Notes: generated from the sequence alone by a model not told the origin. A DNA stretch of 64,000 bases from Parietaria judaica (GCA_954871525.1 OX940866.1:10315001-10379000); one strand, 5' to 3'; shown: positions 45,163-57,358, counted from the stretch's first letter. Program-made: numbers and translations.

Positions 45163-46581
45163 ATGGAGAAATTCATACATGTTACATTTCCTCATCCTCT
45201 CTCGATCAAGCTCACAGACAACAATTTTCTTCTCTGGCGTCACCAGATAATTGCCGTTATTCGTGGTCACAAGTTGGCCAACTACATCTTCAATCCGATA
45301 CCTCCAGTAAAGTTCGTTGCCGAAAGCTTTGATTCATCTTCAATGGAGCTTAATCCAGACTTCATTGACTGGGATCAACATGATCAACTCCTCCTCTCGT
45401 GGCTTCTGTCATCTATGACAGAGCCTCTCATTAATCGTATGGTTGGATTCACCACCTCTGCATCAGTTTGGAAGGAATTGGATACGTACTTCACCTCCAA
45501 CACCGAAGCCAAGGTATCTCAATTCCGTACTCAACTTCAAAACTTGAAGAAGAATGACCTCTCCATCACCGATTATCTTCTTCAAATCAAGATTACTGTG
45601 GATCTTCTTGCATCGGTTGGTGTATTACTCAGTCCGAAAGAGCATATTGTTGCCATTTTTAACGGCTTACCAAGCACGTATGATGTGCTGATCATAGCTG
45701 TGTACTCAAGTCCAGTTCAGTCCTCTATAGCTGAAATTGAGGCTCTTCTCATCGCTCAAGAAGCTCTAATTGAGAAACATGTCTCCCATTTGAATCAAGA
45801 TTTTAGATCAGAGGCGAATATCACCACAAATCAAACCCAAACGCGTTTCCCCTCGTTAAACCGATACAATGCTCCCAGAAATGTGTCCGATTCTGGAAAT
45901 GGCTACCATTCTTCTCAACCAAGAAGCATACCACCGACTCGCTACCAATGCCAGCTTTGCGGGAAACCTGGTCATGAAGCCCCACGGTGCAGACGACGCT
46001 ATGAACGTGACGATAGATATGAGCGACCACCACACACTCGTTCAGACTCGACCAAGCAACAAAACTACAACTATACTCGCCCTCACATGAGCGCAATGCT
46101 TGCGAGCAGCTCAGACGTTGGCAGCCATGAATGGTACCCCAATTCGGGCGCCACAAATCATTGCACTTCCTCCACTCAGAATTTGGCAAGTCACGAGCCC
46201 TGCTACAGCTCCAAACAAGTTCACATGGGAGATGGGTCTGGACTTCCCATTGAGAACATTGGTAAGTCGGTTCTCCGATCTCCACACACTCATAAACTTC
46301 TTTACTTACATAATGTTCTCCATGTTCCACGGATCACAAAAAATCTGATCAGGGTCTCTCAATTTGGAAGAGATAACTCTGCATTTTTTGAGTTTCATCC
46401 TGATTATTGTTGTGTCAAAGATCAGGTCATTTGTCAACTCCTCTTGGAAGGGGAATGTCACAACGGACTCTACTCTATTGACATCAGCCCAATACAGCTG
46501 CAGCCGCACCCCGAGTCAAGACACAAGTCAGGATCCTCTCACTGTTTCACAGCTTCCGTAGATCAAGACCTTTCCCTTTAG
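45163..46581 (+). pseudogene. copia-3 gag and protease
   Basis: ATG 45163 (MEKFIHVTFP). The Gag UBN2-type domain (NFLLWRHQIIAVIRGHKL) and zinc knuckle CQLCGKPGHEAPRC are intact. The protease motif is WYPNSGATNH, where the catalytic Asp of DSGA is Asn. The frame ends at TAG 46579-46581, just before the GAG-pre-integrase block (LWRTRLGHPS) that continues in the same frame. Confidence 0.9.
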
Positions 46582-47720
46582 AATAATGTAGCCAATCTTT
46601 GGCGTACCCGCTTGGGACATCCCTCTGGGAAATCTGTAAACACGATCTTACATCGTTTGAATGTCAAGGATTTGAATAAAACTCCATTTGATTTCTATAA
46701 AGCTTGTGTCTTGGGCAAACACCATAAAACTCCTTTCCCAAATTCTGAAACAGTCTACACCACACCATTGGAAATGATCTACTCGGATTTATGGAGACCC
46801 TCTCCAACACAATCCTCCCATGGATATAGATACTATGTTCATTTCATTGATGCCTTCTCTCGCTATAAATGGATCTATCTTCTGAAGAACAAGTGTGATG
46901 CCATTCATATGTTTCAACAATTTAAAGCTCAAGTTGAACTACAGTTTGGTCATAAAATCAAGACTTTGCAAAGCGATTGGGGTGGTGAATATCGCTTGTT
47001 CACCGACACTTTGCAGGAAGCTGGAATCATCCACAAACATCCTTGTCCACATGTTCATGAGAAGAACGGAGTAGCCGAAAAGAAGCACCGTCACATCATT
47101 GACACTACATTGTCTTTGTTAGCACATGCCTCATTGTCGTTCAAGTATTGGGATGAAGCTGCAAGAACTGCAGTATACCTCATCAATCGACTTCCTTCTT
47201 CCAAACTCAAAGGTCAGATCCCCTTTGAAATTTTGTTTCTAAAAGTCCCCGATTATACACTGCTTCGCACCTTTGGTTGTGCTTGTTATCCGTACCTTCA
47301 TCCCTATCAAAAACACAAATTCAGCCTTAGGTCAAAAGAATGCACTTTCATAGGATATAGTTTAAACCACAAAGGCTAAAAATGCTTAGATTCCTCCGGT
47401 CGTTTATTCATAGCACGAGATGTCGTGTTTGATGAGTCTAGCTTTCCCTTCTCACCAAAAATTCCAATCTCAAACACAATTATTCCTACTCCTGCCCTCA
47501 TAAAAAAATCTGCACAACCAATTGAAAAATCTTGTTTTTCATAAAATTCCCAAACTGCCCCTACTCCAACTCCAGTACCTAATAGTTCTTCTAACAACCC
47601 TATTTGTCATGTTCCTCCATTTCAATCTATGCAAACACGTTCTAAATCCGGCATATTCAAACCCCGTATCTTCACTACCTCCATCGAACCATCCTCACAC
47701 AAAGAAGCCTTAACCATTCC
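46582..47720 (+). pseudogene. copia-3 integrase
   Basis: Same frame as gag after the stop: LWRTRLGHPSGKS, HKTPFPNSE, MIYSDLWRPSP, HFIDAFSRYKWIYLLK, LQSDWGGEY and EKNGVAEKKHRHIIDTTLSL. The zinc-binding HHCC region is partly altered (FYKACVLGKHHK). A TAA at 47377-47379 and another at 47539-47541 interrupt the linker. Confidence 0.88.
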
Positions 47721-49199
47721 CCATTGGAAAGATGCCATGACCGACGAAATAATACTTGGTCTCTTGTTGAAAAACCTCTCGATCGAACTTCTATTGGTTG
47801 TCGCTGGATTTTCAAAGTCAAAGAGAACCCCGATGGGAGCATCTCTAAGTATAAAGCTCGCCTCGTTGCTAAAGGCTTTCACCAACGACATGGCTTTGAC
47901 TTCAATGAAACGTTTAGTCCGGTAGTTGAACCGACTACTATTCGGGTTGTGCTCACCCTTGCCATCTCTTCGAATTGGCCAGTCAAGCATCTTGACATTA
48001 ACAACGCTTTTCTTAATGGAGAACTTAGAGAAGAGGTATACATGATCCAACCTCCGGGATTTGAAGATGCAACAAAGCCAACGCATGTATGCAGACTTCA
48101 ATGGTCTCTCTACGGTCTAAAACAAGCCCCTCGGGCATGGTTTCAGACCTTGACCAATGCTCTTTTATCCATTGGCTTTCACTTCTCCAAATCTGATCAC
48201 TCATTGTTCCTAAGGCACACCTCGAACCACTCTACTTACTTGCTAGTTTACGTAGATGACATTCTGATTACTGGAAACTCTAGCTCTGAGATCACCACTC
48301 TCACAGACAAACTTCACAAATTCTTTGCCTTAAAGGACCTCGGTGACGTTGACTACTTTCTTAGATTGCAAGTTTCTCGGGTTGGAGACATCATTCACTT
48401 ATCTCAACGGAAGTACATCATTGATCTCTTGAGCAAACTCAATATGGAGAATGCAAAACCTGTACCTACACCTATGAGCACCGGTGAGCGTCTTAGTTAC
48501 TTTGGAAGTGAAGCATTTGACAACCCACACTTGTACAGGAGCGTGGTCGGAGCTCTTCCATACGCCACCATCACGCGACCAGAACTTGCTTATGCGGTGA
48601 ACCGTGTATGTCAGTTCATGCAAACTCCTCTTGTAGCGCATTGGAAGGCCGTCAAACGCATTCTACGCTACCTCCGTGGCACGCTGGACCATGGAATTCA
48701 GCTCTCTAAGCAAACACGCCTAGATCTGCAAGGCTACTGCGATGCAGATTGGGGCTCAGACCCGAACGACCGTCGCTCGACCTCGGGCTATTGCCTATTC
48801 TTGGGCACTAACCTCATCTCGTGGAGCTCGAAGAAGCAGTGTACAGTATCACGTAGCAGCACCGAAGCCGAATACAGAAGTCTCGCTTCGGTCACCGCTG
48901 AAGTGTCTTGGGCTCAATCTCTCTTGTCCGAGCTCAAAATAGCTACGTCGTGCGCACCGACAGTGTTCTGTGACAACCTCAGTACAGTCCTCATGTCAGC
49001 CAATCCTGTCTTGCACGCCCGGACCAAACACATAGAACTGGACAAATTCTTTGTTCGTGAAAAGGTGCTTCGAAAGCAACTTGTCGTGCAACACATTCCC
49101 TCACTCGAGCAACCGGCTGATATCCTAACTAAACCTCTCACCCAGCCTCGCTTTCTCTACCTAAGAGACAAACTTCGAGTCTTCGAGAAACACTCTTAG
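47721..49199 (+). pseudogene. copia-3 reverse transcriptase and RNase H
   Basis: After a short deletion and frameshift near 47750 (MTDE joined to NNTWSLVE) the frame is open to TAG 49197-49199. RT has KARLVAKGFHQRHGFDF, HLDINNAFLNGELREEVY, YGLKQAPRAWF and an intact LLVYVDDILITG. RNase H has CDADWGSDPNDRRSTSGY, SSTEAEYRSLA, VFCDNLSTVLMSANPV and ADILTKPL. All catalytic acidic residues that can be placed are kept; the polyprotein is disabled upstream instead. Confidence 0.92.
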
Positions 49200-49204
49200 T
49201 TTGC

Positions 49205-49227
49205 GGGGGGGGGGGGGGGGGGGGGGG
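49205..49227 (+). other. 23-base G run at the polypurine tract of copia-3
   Basis: The expected G-rich polypurine tract just before the 3' LTR has become an uninterrupted run of 23 G. It may be length-unstable or mis-assembled. Confidence 0.85.
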
Positions 49228-49228
49228 A

Positions 49229-49412
49229 TGTTAGGATTAGTATTTAGACTGTGCTCAACTAATTCTATTAGAGTAGTGACGTATGCATCGTTAACAGAAT
49301 CAGTTGCTATACAAGGTATATATATACTCTGTAATAGCAAAAGCAATACAAGCTGAGTTTTATCTCTTTCATGGCTTCCTAAGGGAATTCTTTCTTCTTC
49401 ATAATTCTGATA
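49229..49412 (+). repeat. copia-3 3' LTR
   Basis: 184 bp starting TGTTAGGATT and ending CTGATA. It shows the pre-insertion form of the sequence that Harbinger interrupts in the left LTR (CTGAGTTTTATC). Confidence 0.92.
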
Positions 49413-49457
49413 TGAAGTATGAATTATGAATTCTAGTTTAATTATAATTTGTAGGGA

Positions 49458-49806
49458 TGATTTCGGTAAAAGTATCTAAGTTACAGTAAACTGCTCCTGC
49501 AGGTACTTAGGTTCATTTTGTCATAAGAAGTACCAAGATAGTTAAATAATTGTTCTCAATGTCTTTAAAAAAAACAGATAAAATAGATACCCAAATAATG
49601 ATTAAAAAAAAAAATAAATAAAATTGTGCGGACGTGACTCATGTCCTTTCAGTAACAATTTAAAAAATATTGCGCGGTCCATTAATATTCTTAAGAGAAG
49701 TTAGACAGAGCTTGTCCGGTTTTATTGAACTTGAGTATTTTTGTCATTTAAAAGGAATCTGGGACCCGTGAACGTAGTTGACTACAACTTAAGTACTTTT
49801 GTCACT
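49458..49806. repeat. probable decayed MITE in PAP intron 1
   Basis: The left end CGGTAAAAGTATCTAAGTTA and the right end AACTTAAGTACTTTTGTCAC are inverted and similar, ~340 bp apart. No clean duplication was found. Confidence 0.5.
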
Positions 49807-49816
49807 ATTTTCTTTA

Positions 49817-50788
49817 GGGTAAACTGCGGCTAATGTACTCAATGTTTGATTTTTTGCGGATTATATACCCAATGTTTATTTTTGGTGGCTAATGTACCCA
49901 ATGTTTGATCCGTTAGATATTTTTGGGTTTTCCGTCAGTTGACCGTTAAAGAGTTATATGTACACTTTTTGTATTTTTGACATAACTCACTCATTTTTTG
50001 TCCAAATTTTATGCATGACCTATGGTTGGAAAGATAAGAGAGATATCTACAACTTTAATGTTTTAAGTTATGTAAAATCAGTTTTAAAAAAAATACGAAA
50101 TTTCAAGTACAACGTAAAACTGGACATTAGTTTAATGCAAAATATTTGTTTCGAGCAAATTTTAATATACTTAATGACTTTTTATGATGAAACGTAAAAG
50201 CAAAAAGTTGTAGATAAATGTTTTATCTTTCCAACGGGTGTTTATTTATAAATTTTGGATAAAAAACGAGTGAGTTATGCCAAAAATATGAAATATTATT
50301 TCACATCACATCTTTTATATTTTTGGCATAACTCACTCATTTTTTGTCAAAAATTTATAAATAAACACCCGTTGGAAAGATAAAACATTTATCTACAACT
50401 TTTTTCTTTTACGTTTCATCATAAAAAGTCATTAATTATATTAAAATTTGCTCGAAACAAATATTTTGCATTAAACTAATGTCCAGTTTTACGTTGTACT
50501 TGAAATTTCGTATTTTTTTAAAACTGATTTTACAAAACTTAAAACATTAAAGTTGTAGATCTATCTCTTATCTTTCCAACCATAGGTCATGCATAAAATT
50601 TGGACAAAAAATGAGTGAGTTATGTCAAAAATACGAAAAGTGTACATATAACTCTCTAACGGTCAACTAACGGAAAACCCAAAAATATCTAACGGATCAA
50701 ACATTGGGTACATTAGCCGCCAAAAATAAACATTGGGTATATAATCCGCAGAAAATCAAACATTGGGTACATTAGCCGCAGTTTACCC
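49817..50788. mobile_element. fold-back MULE-type element (972 bp)
   Basis: Starts GGGTAAACTGCGGCTAATG and ends CATTAGCCGCAGTTTACCC. Perfect 9-bp duplications TTTTCTTTA flank it (49808-49816, 50789-50797). The whole left half (49817-50289) is nearly the reverse complement of the right half (50317-50788), leaving a ~27-base loop. It has no genes. Confidence 0.92.
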
Positions 50789-51200
50789 TTTTCTTTAATA
50801 TAAACTTTAGCTACAAGAAAAACAATATCTGGCATTAAATTATTTTCTTACATAAAAAAATCTCATTTCGCATTTGTAGCAACTAACTAAAAATAAAATC
50901 AATGGCGGAAATAGATTACAAAATCTCGTACAATTTGAGGCGACTTAAGCATAATCAAGTCTATTATGAATGTGCATTATGAATCCGTAAAATCTTCCCC
51001 GGAAATCTTAGCAATTGAACCTTAAGTAGAAAAGTTCTCTCACAAATTAGAATATATCGGGGTAAATAAACTTTCTAGTTATTTCGAAAAAATCTGGAAC
51101 CTCATTAGATGGGGCGGGCGTGGGCTGCCCGATCCCATCGCCCACCTTCCTCAACGCGCTTGTGCCCGGCTCCTAACCACCCGGCCTCCACTTGTATTAG

Positions 51201-51392
51201 GTGATGCTCAGGTTGGGGTGAACGTGACACCTCTTGATCCATCAACGGTAGGGAGTGAAGTGTTGTATGGCACAAGAAGTGGCAAATACACCAAGCTTGA
51301 GAGAGGCTTTTCAAATGTATATAGTCAACTCTATCCATTCCAAGGTCTCTTGAATTACACTTCTGGAATCATTCAGCATGTCAAGCTTCAGG
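51201..51392 (+). CDS. PAP23: PAP exon 2
   Basis: Exon 2 of the phosphatase gene at 40776-54209, listed separately because it lies 10 kb from exon 1. It encodes GDAQVGVNVTPLDPS through LLNYTSGIIQHVKLQ. Borders TATTAG|GTGATG and CTTCAGG|GTAAAA; phases fit exons 1 and 3. Confidence 0.85.
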
Positions 51393-51433
51393 GTAAAAAT
51401 TGAGAAAATTGACTGTTTCTATTATATATTATA

Positions 51434-51881
51434 AGGTTAATGACGGCAAAAATACTCAATGTTTGGTCAAAGAACCCCTCGTGTACCCAAAGTTTAAAAG
51501 TGATGGGAAAAGTACCCAAAGTCGCATTTGGGGAGTTGACCACTCCATTCTCGTAACGCAGTTAACTTACCCGTCAACTCTGGCCACGTGGGTTGCTGAC
51601 ATAATAATTTTTTGCACGTGGACAAGCCCAATTAGGGATTTAATTCGTTGTTTTATCGTAAACGAGGCTGATGTGGGCTCATCCACGTGGCAAAAACTTG
51701 CTATGTCAGCAACCCACGTTTGTCCACGTGGCCAGTGTTAACATGTAAGTTAAATGCGCTAATAGAATGTAGTAGTCAATGCATCAAATGTGACTTTGGG
51801 TATTTTTGCCACCACTTTTAAACTTTAGGTACACAAGGGGTTCTTTGACCAAACTATGAGTATTTTTGCCATCATTAACCC
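51434..51881. mobile_element. MULE-type MITE (448 bp) in PAP intron 2
   Basis: ~95-bp inverted ends built on GGTTAATGACGGCAAAAATA / TATTTTTGCCATCATTAACC, with perfect 9-bp duplications TATATTATA (51425-51433, 51882-51890). The interior has several CCACGTGG-like G-box motifs. Confidence 0.9.
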
Positions 51882-52606
51882 TATATTATATTATAAACTT
51901 TCCCATTTTTACAAACCCGGCATCTGTTTTGTAAAACCGATTTCTTAGTACTATTAATCGGTACTGCAAATATGAAAAACAGTTAGAAAATGTAATAAAA
52001 TTCGGAGCAGGTATATACTGGTTTCGGGTTTGTTAAAAATTCTTTTTCTATTTCGGAACTATTTTACAACATTTTAGGTACTCAAGAAACCAGTTTTTAC
52101 AGAACCGAGACCGGACTTAGTTCATCAACATAAGGGCCTTATGTTCTTTTGTTTTGCAGCTCTTGAACCCGGAACCCAATATTACTACAAGTGTGGAGAT
52201 AGCTCATTGGCTGCTCTGAGCGAAGAGCACGTGTTCGAAACGCTCCCGAAGCCAAGTTCGAGCGGGTATCCTCGGCGGATAGCGGTCGTGGGAGACTTGG
52301 GGCTGACCGGCAACAGCACGACCACCGTGGATCACTTGATTGGGAATGACCCTTCCATGATTCTAATGGTCGGAGACTTGGTTTACGCGGATCAGTACCG
52401 CACCACAGGCGGGAAAGGCGTTCCGTGCTTCGCCTGTGCCTTCCCGGACGTGCCAATCCGTGAGACCTATCAGCCTCGCTGGGACGCCTGGGGACGGTGA
52501 GGATTTTAGTCATCATTTAAAGAAATTGAAATCAATACTCCTATCACTTTCACCACATGAAGTAATTACAGATTTATGGAGCCTCTAACGTCAGAGAGTC
52601 CGATGA

Positions 52607-52622
52607 TGGTCATGAGGTCATC
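52607..52622 (+). other. hAT-type excision footprint in PAP exon 4
   Basis: The sequence TGGTCATG|AGGTCATC is two copies of an 8-mer TGGTCATC in which the last base of the left copy and the first base of the right copy are changed to their complements. This is the classical form left by Ac/Ds-like hAT excision. It adds 8 bp within the codons for MMVIEGNHE and shifts the frame. Confidence 0.75.
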
Positions 52623-54209
52623 GAAGGCAACCACGAGATAGAGCCTCAAGTTGCCAGAGAAACATTCCAATCGTACCTCACGAGATCTGCGGTCCCCTTC
52701 GACGAGAGTGGATCCAAAAGCAAGCTATTCTACTCCTTCGACGCAGGAGGAGTGCACTTCGTCATGCTAGGCGCCTATACCGATTACAATACCACCGGTA
52801 ATTCTCGCTGCTTCTTCATCTCCATCGCCGGTAATCAAAATTGTGTTGATGGCATTTTTCTTGGTCTCAGGTGCTCAGTATGCTTGGCTAGAGAAAGACC
52901 TTGCTCGTTTGGACCGAGCAGTGACGCCTTGGCTTGTCGCCGCATGGCACCCGCCTTGGTATAACAGCTACGCCTCCCACTACCGGGAATTCAAGTGCAT
53001 GAGGTGGGAAATGGAAGAGCTTCTGTACCGGCACGGCGTTGACCTAGTTTTTTCCGGCCACGTAAGTCAAAGCTACTGATTTAGGGGTGAAATTGGCCAT
53101 GCAGGATTTTTTTTCTTCTATATAACTCAAGAGCCGTGGATTTCGGTTTCTGAAATATGAAACCGGCATCCGTTTTTTTAGAGGAAACCCGGGTTTCAAA
53201 ATTTGGAATCGAATTCTTTAAAATTTATTTCTATTTTCTTAAAGTAGTTTAATCAACATAAATGATTTGTACAAAACCTAAGGGATATAGTCTTTAAAAA
53301 TCTTAAAGAATCCCAAAAATACAAATTAAAGGAGCCTACTTTTCATGCTCCGCTTTTTTTTGCAACAAACCCGGTAACTAGAACCGGATTTGATGCAGTT
53401 TTCATTTACCCGGAGTCCAGTTTTTATATATTTTTACTCCATAAACATGGTTCCATTTTCAGGTGCTATTTTTATTCTTTTATCAGGTTCATGCTTACGA
53501 GAGATCAAACCGAGTGTTCAACTACACGCTGGACCCGTGCGGGCCAGTGTACATAACCATCGGGGACGGCGGGAACATAGAGAAAGTCGATGTTGACCAT
53601 GCAGACGACCCCGGGAAGTGCCCTTCCCCTGGAGATAACATCCCTGAATTCGGTGGAGTTTGCCAGATGAACTTTACTTCGGGCCCGGCTGCAGGCAAAT
53701 TTTGCTGGAGCCAACAGCCGGAGTGGAGTGCCTTCAGAGAGAGCAGCTTTGGCCACGGTATTCTCGAGGTTTGTCCCGTATACAATGGCTTAGAAAATAG
53801 ACAAAACTTAATCAGCAAAACTTACAAACCGGTTTTAAAATATAGTTTTGATTCCAAATTTCTTTATAAAATTTGGGGAAAAATAACTAAATATTGGCCA
53901 TAGTCGGTATCAAGACTGTTGATCTCGAATTTATTAATATATTCATCAATTATAGCGGAGGATTAAGATCTACAAATAACAAATCAATCATAAAAAAAAC
54001 CTACATATGGACGAAAAAAGACATAAAAAAGACTAATCTATTATGAATAATTGGTTGTATTATTTGATGTGTTGCAGGTTTTAAATTCGACATATGCACT
54101 GTGGACTTGGCATAGAAACCAAGACACGTACAAGGAACAAACTAGTGGCGATCAAATATATATCGTGAGGCAACCAAATTTGTGCTCCAAAACCTCAAAA
54201 CTAATCTAA

Positions 54210-57200
54210 TATTCAAAACTAAGTCTAAGATGTACATCTTGAGAAATTAAGTGTCCATCTTTTAATTAAAAAAAAAAGCAAAAATTAAATAGAAACACGG
54301 GCAAATAAATAAATAAATAAAATACTTAAATCGAAATAGCATTGTCTTTTTATATTTTTTTCTATTTCTAAAAAAATTACAATTTAAAGTGAAACACGTG
54401 CGCTCAATTGTGTGAGTACTTGTGATTTTTATCTCAGAGTTTATTAGGATAACGGGTTTGATGACAGCTTAAGACTTTATTTTACCCTACAAATGTTACT
54501 TTTTTGGAGTCTTATCTAAAAAAAGAAAAGTTAATACAAGAGAGATATTTAGGAACTTGGATTCACTATGAACTCAATGAAAAATCCCAAAAAAATATTT
54601 TTTCTTCAACGAGAGACGTTTCTCGTTGTTTAATATTTTTCAAAAACGAATCTCTGGTTTTCGAAACTACGGCTCATAATGTTTTTTTTTTTTTTTATGT
54701 ACTCTAGATCCAAAATAATTTGTTTTTATTTTGATACAAAATAAGAAAACAGACCACAAATTAATTGGTTAAGGGATTGAAATAAATCAAATATATATCA
54801 GTTTGAAACCATTTTTTAGAAATCAAAGTTGCTCTTTTTAATGTGGGATCTGTATTAGAAATCTAGCATTTCAGCTAAAAATCCCACATCGAGTATCTAG
54901 CACATCCAAATTTGTTTCATGATATATATATATATATTTATACCAATCTCTATTAATTATTGTTTTCTATATATAATAATTATATATTGGTACTTTTTAT
55001 AAAACTTTGATATCTTACAATATTAACTCAATGAAATATATATAGAGTTATAAACATTATAGCTGATTTTATGTCAAGTACAGCTATGAAGATCTATCTA
55101 CTCTTGATATGGGAGAGATCATATTCAGACAAATCGAATAGTATCAATTTGTTGATTCTGATCAAGAACTATAAATACACATATTTTGTTGGCTAAATCT
55201 CAAATACTTTCAATTTAATTATCCCCCATACTCATTGTACCTATGATCCATTCGCTTAACCGTGAGTAGATCTCAAAGACCATTAGATCTCAAAGACCTC
55301 TATTCGGTGATCCAGCTTTAACATAACAATAGTGATTTATTATTCGGGATCTCCAATGTACTCTATGAACCACTCAAAAAAATAATTGTAGAATCTTGAA
55401 AATCTATTAGTATAAGTGTACGTTTCTATTTTAAAAAAGAGAGTTAAATATGATCAAAACTCATCAAGCAAAGGTTTTATGTTCTGATATTGACAAGAAT
55501 CTAGACAATTTTAATTAATGGGAGTTTAAAATTAACAAAATAACCAAGGTTTGGTTAATATTTGTAAAATAGCCAATTAACCATATTAACCATTATAAAA
55601 ATAGTTATATTAACCATTATAACTATATTAACCATTGACAAAATAGTCAATGTTTGGCTATTTTGCAAATAAAAATCTTATGTTTGTTAAAATGCAATGT
55701 AAACATATGAATGTGTCTATTCATTATAATTTCTCTTTAATTAATTATCCAGATTGTGATTAATGAAGAGTGACTACCTTCTGATTTTAAAATTACGCGA
55801 TAGATTATCTTTGAATCATTCAAGCACGGCAATTATAGCGGAATAAATAAGCGAACACAGTGAGAATTTAGATTCGAAGAATTTTCACAAAACTCGATTG
55901 CTAATAGTAATTATGGTATCTCACGTTACATCGAAAACACATGATACTACTATCCCATATAGTATATATATTATGCAGTATTCTTACATGTATTATTTGT
56001 TTTTAAGGCTTTAAGATACATTAAATATAATATTATTTACATCATAAATGTGCGTATCTTTGAACAAGTTTCCTATCTTTCTGTCACATTTAAAGACACT
56101 TCAAATTGTCTACGCAAACTCAGATCAACAAACTGCCATTATTCCTTTTCGCCATCACCGACAACAATATGCCAGATATATTTCATGCAACTTATACTAC
56201 TATTATTATTATTATAACTCTCTTTCAATTATCACATCCTTAGTATATATTTTTATTTACACTATATCATATATTTATATATATATATATAAGATTAATA
56301 ACAAATTAGTGTGATAGTTTGTAATCAAATTGTACTTTCAGTTGCTAAAGCACTTGAATTCAAGTTTATTGCGACATTAAATAGAAATTAGATACAGAGT
56401 GTCATATTTAATACAACTTAAATATTATTATCGTCATTACACACTTATCAGAAATAATTATTTTTAACCCTAGATTTCTAAGTTCTAATTGGCCTTTGGT
56501 CTCAATACAATTGAGTTAATTTCTCATTTACACGCTTGATTCACTCCAATACATGACATTGACATGCATCCATTAAAGGAAATTACCTGTGGACTTGTAG
56601 CAACATTTCCTTCATTAAAAGAAACTCTACCTAATTAAGAGCTTTATGATTTCTTATTAATTTCTTTTATAGAAACCTATCATTAGTCATTAATTACATT
56701 ACACCATATATTTTAACTTATCAAACTTTGTAAATACTCGGCCCCACTCCTTAAAATATGGCTGAAAATATTTTACCCGTTACGAAAGCAATTTTCTAAA
56801 AGCGAGTTTATTTTTGGAAAAATCTTTATATAGATAGAATTTCCCGGTCCCGGTTTTAGAATTGAAACCTTAACTAATTTTCATAAACCATGAAAAAATA
56901 GATTACTTTTTAATATATATTTTTAATTAATATAATAATTCTTTTCCTAAAAGTTGGATTTGATTTAAAACCCTAATCCGGCTTCATTACTTACGATTAA
57001 AATTGTTCCAATCATGTCTCCCTCGAAACCCAAATTCCGAGTTCGGACTTTGAATTAACCCATCTATTTTTGTTTTCAGAGTATCAGTAACAGTAACAGT
57101 TTCTAGAATTCCCGAAAACCCGGAAAAAAAATTCTAAAATCGCCGGTTTAAAAGAAAAAAACCGTCAAACATTTTTTTTTGTTATTATTTCTATAGAAAG

Positions 57201-57240
57201 CTTGGAGAGAGACTAACTAACGAGTAACGACACACACTCC
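54210..57240. other. intergenic, no gene recognised
   Basis: AT-rich. A possible small inverted structure lies at about 55535-55680 (AAAATAGCCAA and TTGGCTATTTT copies). (TAT/TA) repeats lie at 56195-56290. Nothing coding was found. Confidence 0.45.
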
Positions 57241-57358
57241 ACTTGTATATATATATATACCTCTCTCTCCTCGGAGGTATATACCTCTCTCTCCTCTCAA
57301 CCTCCGTTGTTGAACTCTCTCTCTCTCCTCTGCAAGTACAACCCATCGAGCTTTGGCG
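57240..57358 (+). promoter_or_regulatory. KAB1 core promoter and CT-rich leader
   Basis: A TGTATATATATATATACC stretch at 57245 and a second GGTATATACC at 57276 within repeated CTCTCTCCTC blocks. Either could act as TATA box; the leader is CT-rich up to the ATG. Confidence 0.5.

Larger units (their letters stand above)
41122..49412 (+). mobile_element. copia-3: Ty1-copia element with short LTRs
   Basis: Left LTR 41122-41249 plus 44819-44874 (split by the Harbinger element), right LTR 49229-49412, 184 bp each when rejoined. The flanking duplication is TGAAG (41117-41121, 49413-49417). The LTRs differ at about seven positions. Short LTRs and the Gag type suggest the Retrofit/Ale-like lineage. 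It sits in PAP intron 1 in the same orientation as the gene. Confidence 0.93.
41041..51200 (+). other. PAP intron 1, 10.2 kb of nested transposons
   Basis: Starts GTTCGT at 41041 and ends TATTAG at 51200; phase matches exons 1 and 2. It contains copia-3 with PIF-Harbinger inside, a probable MITE (49458-49806), the fold-back element (49817-50788) and little else. The other PAP introns are 71-767 bp. Confidence 0.85.
40776..54209 (+). pseudogene. PAP23: purple acid phosphatase (PAP23-like), seven exons, frame broken in exon 4
   Basis: Exons 40776-41040, 51201-51392, 52160-52496, 52572-52797, 52871-53061, 53487-53768 and 54078-54209, all with GT-AG borders. The protein starts with a signal peptide (IISLIVVALVIATASEA), then TTLDGPF and SWVTGDAQ, an N-terminal fibronectin-like domain (LLNYTSGII), and the metallophosphatase core. 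Its metal-ligand motifs are all present: GDLG, GDLVYAD, GNHE, HPPWYNSY and GHVHAYER. It should be a secreted or vacuolar dimetal phosphatase releasing phosphate from organic esters. Removing 8 bp from exon 4 gives exactly 1617 coding bases (538 residues), the usual plant length. The 8 bp (see 52607-52622) throw the frame before GNHE, losing the second half of the active site. Subfamily PAP23 is by resemblance. Confidence 0.85.

Noticed and set aside
49817..50788. Possible microRNA gene because of the long hairpin
   Set aside because: The stem is far too long and perfect over its length, and it carries transposon ends with a 9-bp duplication; a fold-back MITE explains it better.
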